Assembly (NCBI GenBank): GCA_030549495.1
Contig: JAUIRK010000641.1
Location: 310,001 to 374,000 of the forward strand
Direction: 5' to 3'
DNA: 64,000 nt
From: Nectonema munidae
Taxonomy: Eukaryota; Nematomorpha; Nectonematoida; Nectonematidae
How positions within the stretch are numbered: the first letter of the stretch is position 1; each line of letters begins with the position of its first letter. The notes below the pieces were generated by a model. That model was not told where the DNA came from, ran no database searches, and worked only from the letters and a program-made list of their open reading frames with translations. Below are positions 49,201 to 57,784 of this stretch, one piece after another. Made by a program: the position numbers and the translations under genes.

Positions 49201-52200
49201 AAATGGAAGGTTTTGATTTTACTTACAATAAATTTTCAAAGTAAAGTTGCAGATGAAAAGTAAACCATCAAATATATGAGTTGAATAAAATTAAACTGCC
49301 TGCTACTGAAAAAAAGAACAATCCGTAAACACGCCAGTATCGACGATTCCAAAAAAAATAGATGGCCAGTCGGAGTCGGTTATTTCTAAGTAGTTTAAGT
49401 AAAGAAAAAAAAGTAAATTTTTGTAAGCAAATGGAGTGACCCTTCTTTAGTGAAAGGCGGAAGAGAAGAGTTGGCTTAGAAGAGTTAAACTAATGGAGTG
49501 ATCCTTCTTTAGTCAAAGCCGAAAGAGAAGAGTTGGCGCTAAATATATTTTTATTAACTTGGAATCGGAGTCCGAGTTGGATTTTTGTAAGTATTAGGAA
49601 TGGGAGTTCGATATTTTCCTTCGCACTCATCAGCCTTGTAGATGACTGAAAATTTTAAGGAAACAGTTGAATAAATTGAAAAAAAATAAAATCTTGCTTG
49701 GAGTATAGCAAAAGTAAACTTTTGATGAATTGAATTGGTGTTGTTTGTAATACATGCGTTATTAAAAAGAAAAAATGGTTATCACGCGCAATATCTTTGA
49801 AATATAAAGAAAGAATAAATAGAGTCAGGAGAATCTTACAAAATAACGGACTACTTGCAGGAAATTGCAGTTGATAAAAATGTGTTATTAACATGAACTG
49901 AATCTTTTTTAATTTACATCGGCTACCTCTTTACACTCAAAGAAGGTAGAGCATTTTTAAAGGTTAAGCATTAAAAGTTCACAGTTAGAGTGCGGACGGT
50001 GAATATACAAAAATTAAATAAAGTTTAAGATGATTTCTAAGTTAAATGAACGATACATTTTACCGTTGTTAACCCATTTAAGACCAAGCAAAGCAGACGA
50101 TATCTAAAAAAACGCAGACGATTTATATTCAAAGTCATTGAAAAAAGCAGACGAAGATGAAATTATTCATGTTCCAAAATAGGAACATTAGTCGTAAATG
50201 GGTTAAGAAAGGTGCGTTATATATGTAATTTTGAAGCATATTTTTCATAACAAGGATCTATACAGATTAAGCGATATAAATTTTGATTTAAAAAAAATTT
50301 GCCATCAGTTTGTGAATGAAAAAGAGAAAGAAGGAGGAGAGCAGAAAATGAAAAAGTAGGAAATAAAGAAAATGTGTGGAACAAACTTGTAAACAGGCAG
50401 CATGATGGGCAGAGGCGAAGAAAGATGAGGAGCGATTGTTAACAAATTTCCTCTTTCAAAAAGAGCTTCCTTCACCATGCGATACTGTTTCAATTAAAGG
50501 AAGATAAAGTGAGAAGGCTGGCATCACATCCAAAAAAGTATACCTGCTCTCTATCAAAGTTCATAATGGCTTTCTGTAGATATCGAACACCTCCATGAAT
50601 AAGCTTTGTACTCCGACTACTTGTTCCCGAAGAAAAGTCATCCATTTCAATTAATGCTGTTTTCAACCCTTGAGAAAGACTTTAAGATGTTAAAATTATA
50701 TAAACGAGGGATGAAGAAAGTTAGAAACCTCTAGAAGCAGCGTCTAATGCACAGCCTGCTCCCGTAGCTCCTCCACCGATGACCAGAACATCAAAGTGTT
50801 GAGTTCGTAATTTTTCGAGTTGTTCGTTTCGTGTCGGATATAAGCGAGGAGATATTGTAGGGACAGAAGGAGCTTTGTCGGCATACACGGAAGGAATTAC
50901 AAAACTAATCTTTAGAAATAAAAAATATTTAATAGACAGTAAAATCGTGTTTTGTCGAAGTTGAGGGGACATATTAAAAAGGTGAACACAGCTGAATTTT
51001 GAAAAAGCAGGCGCTCAAAAATTTGAAATCATTTTTTCAATGGGCGATGATTTGGATGCAATTGTGCATTTAATCGACGTGATAGAATAAAAGTGGAACT
51101 TCGAGACAAAAGCATTAAAGCTATTATACCTAGATTGGATTATCCAAATTACTGTAAAGTACTTTAATTTCGTGAATTACGGTTCAAAACCAAATCTGCG
51201 AGAATTTAAACTAGTGAATATACATTTCTAAAATTGTACATATTTGGCGTAAAAAAATATTCTTTTTATTTGTTGAGCACTTATTATTGAAAATTAAGCG
51301 AATTTTAATTTTATATGTGGTCAAAGATTTCAAATGTCATATAAGATCTTTTTTTTTATAAAAAAATTAGTATTAAAAAAAACTTGGAACTCTGGAATTA
51401 AATTCGAGAAATTTATTTTGCAAAATTCTTGTGTTTGCGAAATTAAATTCCTTGCAAAAATTTCTTACGTTAAAGTACTTGCCCTTAGTTTCTTCTTCCC
51501 TTTCTTTTGATAAAGATTACGTTTGTCAACTTAAAATTTTATATAGACCTTTTTAAAACATCCTTATAAGCAGTTTTCATTACCTATTATCATAATATTT
51601 CAATGAAAATATCCTCGCATATTCAATGCTTATATTTAACGTACGGCAAAAGACGTTACTCCATCTTCAACAAAAGAAAAAGAGTTTTTGAAAAATTTGA
51701 AAGAAAACACTACACATCAAGTTCATCAAAACGCTATGCGTGTGCAAAACCTTTCCAAGCCCTTTTCAAATAAAGTACATTCTGGTTGCAAAATGTGTAC
51801 TATTTCCCAAGTTACACTATTAATAATTTATAAAAAATTTCAAATCTGCATTAGCCACCATGAAAATGAGAAAGCGATCAAGTCGAAACAAAATTAAATG
51901 AGAGGGACGAGTAGCATACAATATCATGTACTTTTAGATACTTATAAATGATATAATTATGGCAATTAAAATAATACTATAGCTTACATAATTATAGATC
52001 CTTGCCACATACTGTGCTTTTTAAGCCAAAATATTATCGATGTTATTACTATAGTAGATATTTTTTAAAAAATATATCAATATTATTGAGAACTGAAACT
52101 AGTCGTTAAAATTTAACAATCATTATACTGACCTATTTTTGGTATCAATAGAAAACGTAGGTATTCTACTTTTGTATAAATAAAAAAAATTGCCTTTTAG

Positions 52201-53772
52201 CGTATGTAAAAAATTTTAGGGCAAAGAAAATAAGGTAGACTTTACACGGAAAAAACCTCGGATTTGTGGTTTCTTTCCAAATTCTGTTCCGATTTGTCAC
52301 AACGCATTTTTTATAGTATATATGTTTGGAGGCGTCCAGGTGATCATTACATTTGTATGTATTTTAATTTGAAGCTGGTTAATTTTTAACGCCATTTTTG
52401 TTTTCCGCATTTTAGAAATAATATCTAGAATAGCATTTTAATTGATGAATGTTTTGTGTTCGAATGTTGTGATATAAAGCAAAGGAGGCATCTGTCATTA
52501 TAACAAAATTTTTCATCGAAAACAGCTAATTATTTTATAATTCCAATTATCATCAATATATTTTTGGGCTTTTAAAAAAATAATAAAAAAACCTATAATT
52601 TTCATGGATTCACAAGGAGTATTATGTAGTAAAAAAAATTATGATAAAGGAGGCATATATTGTTTTGTCTTAAAATAAAGCATGATACAATTATATCTTT
52701 TGCTTTTTTTATATCTCTACCACACGCGATTTATCCCCCCCCCCCCCCCCCAGAACTCCCTTGAAATGTATAAACTTTTCTAAAAACGACTTAATAGATA
52801 GGTCTTAACTTCTATTTTCTGTAGTCTCGTGATGAGTGGAACTCCGAAACGCAGCCTTCACTTCACTGTGCTTCTAAAAGGCATCAAAATTTATAACATA
52901 AATAAATAAATAAGCAAAAAGGCAACTTATTCGTACGAAAACAAAAATTTTAAATAATAAGCATAAGGAGAAATGTGTTTTTACAAGTTTAACATTAAAA
53001 TAGCGATGGGATTGCATTGAACCTTAACTTTTTTCAAAAGATTTCTTTCAACCCAGAAAGAAATATTTTCAAGTTTTTTTAAATACTAAATATTTTTGAG
53101 CATTTGAGTTAAATGTAAATTATCTAATTTTGTAGCTATAAACCTCCAATGTTCCTTAAATGGAACATTACCGAAAATTGAAAGTAACAGTATTACAAAC
53201 TTCAAAATTGGTAAAGATTATTCTCACACAATTTAGTGCTTATATAATTTAAAAAAAAACTGCATTAAAAAATTAAATCTATAGTCGGCATGAAAAAGGT
53301 TATTAATAAAACATTACGAATTAAGATAATTCCATTTTTTTTACCTAAATGGTCCAAACAGGTTTTATAGAACCACTGAGATAGTCTGAAGATCAAAAAA
53401 CTTTAAATTTGTAGTCCTTAATTTTTAAAGTGAAATAAAGTTTTATTCTATTTTACAGGAAACTTTTGAATTTTTTTTATTTTTGCCGTTGCTGTTGCGG
53501 TCGCATGCAACCCAATGGCTTTTTTAGTTATAAAAAAAAGTTTTCTTTCCTAGTGCTAAATTAGCAAGTTAGGGAGGTTCTGAAGTAAAAAAATGTATTT
53601 TTGGACAAAGTATATCATGAGAAATTAGAGTACAGATAAAAGGAATAAAAGGTATGGCACTTACTTGTTCTCCCTGCAGAGAGTTGTACAAGTGATAGGA
53701 TCCGTAGAGTAAAGAGGCCCCAAAAAGCGCAGCAACGGTTTTCGGCAACACAACTCTTTTATATTTCATCAT
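31177..53772 (-). CDS. GPD2: Mitochondrial glycerol-3-phosphate dehydrogenase, 15 coding exons
   Basis: FAD-dependent enzyme of the inner mitochondrial membrane. It oxidises glycerol-3-phosphate to dihydroxyacetone phosphate and passes electrons to ubiquinone (glycerophosphate shuttle). Exons, 5' to 3': 53772-53665, 50909-50729, 50668-50544, 50484-50387, 48534-48194, 48139-47995, 46657-46572, 45649-45542, 42880-42746, 41110-40929, 40872-40741, 38379-38225, 38173-37984, 34142-34041, 31287-31177. All introns are GT..AG, every phase joins, total 2199 nt = 732 aa (human about 727). Landmarks in order: N-terminal hydrophobic segment, FAD loop [117 protein letters not shown], a C-terminal EF-hand pair, final GGGM. 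Start chosen at the first of two ATGs; an acceptor-like CTTGAAG just upstream suggests a 5' UTR exon. The 22.6-kb length comes from introns full of transposons. The first EF-hand is degenerate. Confidence 0.95.
34041..34142 (-). CDS. GPD2: GPD2 exon 14: intact second EF-hand
   Basis: 34 codons: [20 protein letters not shown] then [14 protein letters not shown]. The loop [12 protein letters not shown] has D, N, N, G, I and E in canonical positions. It lies alone between two large introns; the upstream intron (34143-37983) contains two families of hAT-related DNA. Confidence 0.93.
34269..35135 (-). mobile_element. hAT-family end fragment (same family as 54210-57515), carrying a nested element
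   Basis: Begins CAGGGGCGCATATCCTCAAA and matches the right part of the 3.3-kb hAT (56285-57515) in reverse orientation: GGTCTGGAAATACCACGGGA, ACTATACTTCCAGCGAAAAT and GGAATAGGCTTTTCATTT all recur. The far end is not recognisable. The element at 34499-35052 interrupts it. Lies in the GPD2 intron between exons 13 and 14. Confidence 0.72.
34499..35052. mobile_element. 554-bp element with long inverted repeats rich in AAAAAATGCCCCC
   Basis: The left end GTGCGCAGAAAAAATGCTCC and the right end (reverse) GGTTGTAGGTAAAAATGCCC open long subterminal regions sharing AATTAAAAAGTAGGAAAAAA plus TGCCCC in inverted orientation; AAAAAATGCCCCC recurs three to four times. ATCGAATATA is duplicated at 34489-34498 and 35053-35062, a 9-10 bp duplication as in Mutator-like elements. 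The second hAT copy at 56.4 kb gives the uninterrupted site. Non-coding. Confidence 0.75.
35271..37115 (+). pseudogene. ZBED5-like hAT transposase, a few in-frame stops
   Basis: Starts [20 protein letters not shown] at ATG 35271. BED finger: [20 protein letters not shown] then [10 protein letters not shown]. Core blocks: [71 protein letters not shown] and [17 protein letters not shown]. The C-terminus near 36940-37115 is in shifted frame, ending at TGA 37113-37115. In-frame stops fall near 35848, 36249 and 36480; otherwise the frame is long and open, so this is a fairly young corpse. It shares the BED pattern with the transposase at 12138-12488 but is a separate lineage. Confidence 0.82.
35271..37562 (+). 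mobile_element. hAT element (ZBED5-like) inside GPD2 intron 13
   Basis: The right end GGTTAAGAACCACTG stops at 37562, the standard CAGTGGTTCTTAACC hAT terminus. The left terminus was not found; the element may be 5'-truncated near 35.25 kb. It carries a nearly complete transposase on the plus strand, antisense to GPD2. Confidence 0.75.
37984..38379 (-). CDS. GPD2: GPD2 exons 12-13, including a degenerate first EF-hand
   Basis: Exon 12 (38379-38225): [20 protein letters not shown] then [20 protein letters not shown] and MSKELKW. Exon 13 (38173-37984): a linker then [20 protein letters not shown] then [10 protein letters not shown]. In vertebrate GPD2 this position is an EF-hand with a DADQKG-type loop; here the loop reads [12 protein letters not shown], one residue shorter and lacking the first Asp and most ligands, so it should not bind calcium. 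Confidence 0.9.
38380..40740. other. GPD2 intron 11, no gene seen
   Basis: AT-rich intron. Weak open frames on both strands at 40303-40585 overlap each other and have no recognisable domain. A slightly GC-richer patch at 39100-39260 (ACAACAACAACAAATCCTAG and neighbours) may be an old repeat. Confidence 0.45.
40741..41110 (-). CDS. GPD2: GPD2 exons 10-11
   Basis: Exon 10 (41110-40929) reads [20 protein letters not shown] then [20 protein letters not shown] and YGIETS. Exon 11 (40872-40741) reads [20 protein letters not shown] then [11 protein letters not shown] and [10 protein letters not shown]. The exon-10 donor is GTATGCC after AGT; the alternative GTG two bases upstream would break the frame. 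Exon 11 is 44 codons, phase 0 at both ends. Confidence 0.92.
41111..42745. other. GPD2 intron 9, nothing recognised
   Basis: AT-rich sequence without domain-bearing frames. A GC-richer stretch at 42535-42660 (TCGACCCTCGCTAGCTCTCC) might be a SINE or other repeat remnant, but I could not match it elsewhere in the window. Confidence 0.4.
42746..42880 (-). CDS. GPD2: GPD2 exon 9
   Basis: 135-nt exon: [20 protein letters not shown], then [20 protein letters not shown] and TIAG. The WSGIRPLV block is diagnostic of this oxidoreductase family. Splice sites TTTTAG and GTACG. Confidence 0.92.
43226..43370. repeat. Possible TTAA-MITE relative
   Basis: Starts GACCCTTTCAGTCAAAATGG and ends AACGTCTAAAAGGGTTAA, short inverted ends with a right TTAA and a left TTAG. 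The layout resembles the MITEs at 4621 and 50073, but the body is different. Within GPD2 intron 8. Confidence 0.3.
43400..45541. other. Rest of GPD2 intron 8
   Basis: No gene seen. A short GATTTTGATTCTGATTTTGG simple repeat at about 44132-44152 and overlapping frames on both strands are low-complexity noise. Confidence 0.4.
45542..45649 (-). CDS. GPD2: GPD2 exon 8
   Basis: 108-nt exon: [20 protein letters not shown] then [15 protein letters not shown]. Human has TDTPTDVTHHPIPSEEDINF here; the NACKITHD segment is a family-typical variant. Flanked by TTTTTTCAG and GTTTTTT splice sites. Confidence 0.9.
46572..46657 (-). CDS. GPD2: GPD2 exon 7
   Basis: 86-nt exon reading [20 protein letters not shown] then PWQNMTIAG, one of the most conserved blocks of the enzyme. 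The phase-2 acceptor and phase-1 donor match neighbours. Confidence 0.92.
47995..48534 (-). CDS. GPD2: GPD2 exons 5-6: substrate/FAD domain
   Basis: Exon 5 (48534-48194) begins [20 protein letters not shown] and includes [21 protein letters not shown] 54-bp intron follows (donor GTATGCG). Exon 6 (48139-47995) reads [20 protein letters not shown] and [13 protein letters not shown]. The small intron is open in the same frame, so a simple ORF finder fuses the two exons; conservation and splice sites show it is an intron. Confidence 0.92.
49430..49540. repeat. Tandem duplication, 62-bp unit
   Basis: AATGGAGTGACCCTTCTTTA then GAAGAGAAGAGTTGG repeats at a spacing of 62 bp (starts 49430 and 49492) with a few mismatches. 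Flanked by GGAGTCGG-type sequence (49365, 49565) seen elsewhere in the window (58860-58920). In GPD2 intron 4. Confidence 0.6.
50073..50202. mobile_element. TTAA-flanked MITE, copy 2 (in GPD2 intron 4)
   Basis: 130 bp, ends CCCATTTAAGACCAAGCAAA and GGAACATTAGTCGTAAATGG G, with TTAA at 50069-50072 and 50203-50206. It aligns along its whole length with 4621-4751 in opposite orientation, with only a few differences including a 1-bp indel in a T run. This high identity indicates recent mobilisation. Confidence 0.8.
50387..50909 (-). CDS. GPD2: GPD2 exons 2-4: FAD-binding region
   Basis: Exon 2 (50909-50729) holds the dinucleotide-binding loop [20 protein letters not shown]. Exon 3 (50668-50544) reads [20 protein letters not shown] then [16 protein letters not shown]. 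Exon 4 (50484-50387) reads [20 protein letters not shown] then LPIMLPVY. The two small introns are about 60 bp. The sequence is strongly conserved with human GPD2 from memory. Exon 4 ends in phase 2 and its last codon is completed by A of exon 5. Confidence 0.93.
50910..53664. other. GPD2 intron 1, no gene seen
   Basis: 2.75 kb of AT-rich intron with a poly-C run at about 52735-52751. Short frames (for example 51688-51897) have no domain. A GTTCCTTAAATGGAAC palindrome lies near 53151-53166. Confidence 0.5.
53665..53772 (-). CDS. GPD2: GPD2 exon 1: N-terminal targeting and membrane segment
   Basis: Encodes 36 aa, [20 protein letters not shown] followed by [16 protein letters not shown]: a short basic head then a hydrophobic stretch, as at the N-terminus of animal GPD2. 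Donor GTAAGTG follows. Upstream TTTTTATTCTCCTTGAAG looks like an acceptor, so a non-coding exon probably lies further 5'. Confidence 0.8.
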
Positions 53773-55110
53773 AGCCTTTACCTTCAAGGAGAATAAAAAG
53801 ATTCAAGAGAACCTCAGCAGGTCAAAACAAAATCTAAATATAAATATATACGAAGTCTCATCTATTTTATACTAAACTTTTTAAATCAGATTACTAAAAT
53901 CATCTTTTTCTTCATTTTACCAATTTTTGATAGTTAGGTAGAACCCAACTTGTAGAATCGGAAAAATATTTTGCGACACCGACTCCACTCATTTATAATT
54001 TTTCGACTCCAACTTCACCTATTTGTAAATTTGCGACTGTAACTCGATTTATGTATCATTTTTATAACACTCATGACACCACGTATTTATAATTATGCGA
54101 CTGACTTAAAATTATAAGTATGCATCAAACCTTCTTTCTCAAATATTATAAATCTCCAACTTCAATTATGTAAAATTGCTTTAGAAACAGCAGTTATAAA
54201 TTACTAACTCAGGGGCGCACATGCGGGGGGCGACAAAATCCATGTGTTTTCAGGGGGCGAAAATGACCTTGGGGCCCCCCCCCCCCCCCTAATAATTTTC
54301 TATAAGTAAGAGTTGCTGCTTGTTTATATGATGATCGCATTATAGAGGAATGCAGACTTTCGAATCAATCAAACATCACATGCCAAGTTGCTCTGAAATT
54401 CCTATCGAACATATTTTACAGACGATGCGTGAGAGCTATATAATAACAATCCATTGCTTCAATATGCACACAATAAGTAAGCAATGTTTATCACAGTGTC
54501 TCCTCTTTTTAGTATTTTTGAGCAAACACATGTTGATGATCCACTAGATTTTCTCATCTTCTGTCACAGTGATTCTATTTCTCTTTCTCTCTCCTCTGTT
54601 TTTCTCCTCCGCTTTCTCTGCTAAAACTCAATCATTCACTCAAGCTCTCTTCCCTTGTTAAGCTCTTCTATCTCATTCAGCTCTCTTCTCTCCAGTGACG
54701 TAGCTAGGCTGGGGCATGAGGGGCCGTGCCCACACTCCTATGTAAAAACGGTGGTGCCTCCATGCATCTTATGCGATATCAGTTTTTGAAAATTTCTCCG
54801 ATGAAAGGATCAAGAAAGTATACAAAATGTTGCTCACGTTTTTTGTTTTTAAATTAAAATAGTTTTCAATCATTACAATTTTAATCAATGAATATTGTTA
54901 GACTCGCGCTAAGATTTTTTTTCAACAAAGGTCATTTAATCTTTATCACTACGTTTGTTACATTTGAAAACTTTTATTTTTTCAAGTCAAGAAATTTTAT
55001 TAATAACTTGATCTATTATTTATGACAGCTGTCAGAATTTTATTTGTAGACAAATATTCAAAAAAACGCAATGGTTTTCTTTTCTCGTATGCTTTGATTT
55101 ATGTTAGTTT

Positions 55111-55470
55111 GGTCCTCAGACATTTCGCCCCATTATTTTCATAAGACAGTTCGTCACATGGACAATTCGCTCCATTATTTTCATAAGACAGTTCGTCCCA
55201 TGGACAATTCGCCCCATTATTTTCATAAGACATTTTGTTTCATGGACAATTCGCCCGTCATTTTCATAAGATATTTTGTCTCATGGAAATGTCTAAAAAA
55301 TTAAGAGATAAAATGATTAATTTGAAATAATTTAATAGAGATAAAATAAACAAGAATATAAATTTTTTTAATAATTTTACACATTTATAAGCAAGATGGA
55401 TGAAACAAATAGCCTATGAGACAATTTGTCCAGGGGGCAAATTGTCTTTGGGGCGAAATGTCTATCGACC
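55111..55470 (+). mobile_element. 42-bp-repeat element, copy 1 (360 bp, internally deleted)
   Basis: Left end GGTCCTCAGACATTTCGCCC, right end GGGGCGAAATGTCTATCGACC (inverted). GTTAGTTT/GTTAGTTA flank it (55103-55110; 55471-55478), and the relative at about 9500 shows the unfilled site with a single GTTAGTTAG. Units of 42 bp such as CCATTATTTTCATAAGACAG plus TTCGTCCCATGGACAATTCG repeat about four times just inside the left end. Superfamily undecided: 8-bp duplication and GG termini. Confidence 0.78.
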
Positions 55471-55689
55471 GTTAGTTAAAATATTTTTTTAATTAAAAGG
55501 ACTAGCTACTTAAATGTTGGCTTTTGCTGTTTATAAAAACTTGAAAATGTCAAATAAACTCTAATTCTTTATGCCTCCTATTATTTTGAAATTATTCTGA
55601 GAACAGATGGTTCCATTTTAAAATAGTGAAAATTGCTTTATTAGTTTATTTTGTTTCCTTTCTCTCTTATGTTAATTATGTAGCAAATT

Positions 55690-55856
55690 TTTAATTTTGA
55701 GTAAAAGGTAAGGTGCAGCGGGTGTATTTTCATTGACAAGGCACTGATGTACCGCTTATGTCAAACTATGAACAAATTCGTATGGATGGGGAATCGAATC
55801 CAGAGGCTTCCGTACTGAGTCCATCATTTCAACCAACCTGCCATGCCACCCATAGA
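55690..55856 (-). repeat. tRNA-derived SINE copy 2
   Basis: On the minus strand, TGGCATGGCAGGTTGGTTGA (A-box region) and GGATTCGATTCCCC (B-box) form the head. The body ATTGACAAGGCACTGATGTA and CCGCTTATGTCAAACTATGA parallels the copy at 1141-1346. Inside the 3.3-kb hAT. Confidence 0.6.
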
Positions 55857-56502
55857 GTATGCTGTAGGGGGTACGTCAAATTAGTTTTCAAAAAACTTAA
55901 GTTATGCCCTAAAATTTTTTAGTTTTTGTTGAAGCTCTATAACTTTTTCTGATAGACTTTTTTTTCCTTAAAATTTATTATAAAAGGCAAACATTTGCTA
56001 AATGTTAAAAGTTATTTTACTTTTTGTAGCTTGTATCAATTTATCTTTTAAACTATTTTTGAATGATGCTGAGTAAAATGAAATAATACGATCTTAATTT
56101 TTTGTTTGCACAATTATAATTTCATTTTATACCCTTGCCCCTGAATCAATCACATGTTTTCATATAAACATCGCAGGGTGTCTAGTAGTCTCTTTGCCTT
56201 TAGACTACATTCCCTCATAAAACTATCTAACCTTCAGTTATTTGTTTTCTCTAAGAATCAAATATCCTTTCATCAATTCCTGTAATGTGCCTAGTAGACT
56301 ACTTCATTTTTCAAATGAAAAGCCTATTCCACCCCCTAACAATTTTGGATTTTTTTAAACTAGTGTATATTCTGCAAACTTAATTAAAATATTTTCGCTG
56401 GAAGTATAGTATTTAAATTCACCAATTTTGTAAAAAAAAAATATAAAGTAGTCTTATAAATTTAGTACTTTACGTATGCGCTGAATACACTCTTTTTTAA
56501 AG

Positions 56503-57397
56503 TGTCGACAGACATTTCGCCCCATAGACAATTCGCCCCATGGACAAATTGTCTCATAGGCTATTTGTTTCATCCATCTTTGTTTATTATGTGTAAAATT
56601 ATTAAAAAATTTTATATTCTTGTTTATTTTATCTTTATTAAATTATTTCAAATTAATCATTTTATCTGTTAATTTTTTTTATCACTTTTAAAATAATTTT
56701 AAATTATTGATGATGAAATTGAAGAAAAAGATAATTACAATGATATTACAATTACAAGATATTAATTTTTATTTTGTTTAAAAATTTTAAATATTTGTTT
56801 CATTTATAAAATCACTGCCTTTCAAAAAACAATTCTTCAAAAAACTAAATAAAATTAAAATATGGCTATTTTTATTGAGATGAGTTGTGATATTATGCAA
56901 AACGTTTTACGAAAAATAGTCTTATGAAAAAAGCGTAAAAGTCTAAAAAAATTGAAAAAACGGTTTTATAAAACAATAGTGCTAATTGATCTGCATAAAT
57001 AGAGCAAATTGTCTATGGCAAGAATTGTGTTATAAAAATAGAGCAAATTTTTAATTGAAAGAATTGTCTTGTAAAAATAGGACTGAAAGTTTTATAAAAA
57101 TAATAGAGCACATTCACTTATAAAATTAATGGGGCAAATTGAGCATGAGGCAAATCGTCTTATGAAAATTATGAGGCGAATTATTTTATGAAAATAATGG
57201 GGCAAATTGTTTTATGAAAATAGTTAGGCGAATTGTCCATGAGACAAAATGTCTTATAAAAATAATGGGGCGAATTGTCCATGAGACAAAATGTCTTAGG
57301 AAAATAATGGGGCGAATTGTCCATGGGACGAACGGTCTTATGAAAATAATGGGGCGAATTGTCCTATGAAAAGAATGGGGCGAAATGTCTGAGGACC
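56503..57397 (-). mobile_element. 42-bp-repeat element, copy 2 (895 bp)
   Basis: Opposite orientation to copy 1: left end TGTCGACAGACATTTCGCCC, right end GGGGCGAAATGTCTGAGGACC. TTTTAAAG is duplicated exactly at 56495-56502 and 57398-57405, and the hAT copy at about 34360-34385 shows the unfilled site. The array of 42-bp units (AATGGGGCGAATTGTCCATG then AGACAAAATGTC) spans about 57134-57397, next to the same terminus as in copy 1. The interior is AT-rich without a transposase. Confidence 0.82.
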
Positions 57398-57784
57398 TTT
57401 TAAAGGATCGCTTGAATATTTGGTCTCCCGTGGTATTTCCAGACCACTAATTTTGAAAATTGGAACAAAAAAATTTTGCCCCCCCCCCCAATAATTTTGA
57501 GGGTGTGCGCCCCTGTACTAACTCACTAGTTAGTTTTCAACATATAACTAACGCTAAAAGTGTTGTGACGTACAATATTCCAAGATCGTTTGTGAATGCC
57601 GATTTTAGATAGTGAGTCGAGAACGCTTGTTTTATGTTGCAAAGAAAATCTAAGCCAAAACTATAGCATTCAAAAACTAAATTTATAACAATAATAATCA
57701 GTCTTACGATTGATTTCCCAGCAAACTAGGGTCTAGCCGGTTGTTACAACTATGAGATATGTTTAACATTGTTTAAAAACACCT

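Larger units (their letters stand above)
54210..57515 (+). mobile_element. Complete non-autonomous hAT, 3.3 kb, host to nested insertions
   Basis: Ends CAGGGGCGCACATGCGGG and, reversed, CAGGGGCGCACACCCTCAAA. TACTAACT is duplicated exactly at 54202-54209 and 57516-57523. No transposase is recognisable. Poly-C runs sit near both ends (54277-54290; 57480-57489). It contains two copies of the 42-bp-repeat element (55111-55470, 56503-57397) and a SINE (55690-55856). Without those insertions it would be about 2 kb. Two partial relatives are at 8345-9515 and 34269-35135. It lies just upstream of GPD2. Confidence 0.85.
53926..57610. repeat. GACTCC-rich dispersed repeat, split by the 3.3-kb hAT
   Basis: The left part (53926-54209) and right part (57516-57610) flank the hAT. 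The left part matches 62187-62370 (CTATTTGTAA, TTGCGACTG, TTCTTTCTCAAATATTATAA then ATCTC). The right part GTGTTGTGACGTACAATATT resembles GTGTGGTGACATGTACCATA at 62396. Family unknown; possibly itself a hAT-like element (the other copy starts near CAGGGTTGTGGAGTCG). Confidence 0.55.

Noticed and set aside
57134-57397. The 42-bp repeats look superficially like a CRISPR array
   Set aside because: Repeats run into one another without unique spacers, the DNA is clearly animal nuclear (spliced genes), and the array is inside a transposon with target duplications.
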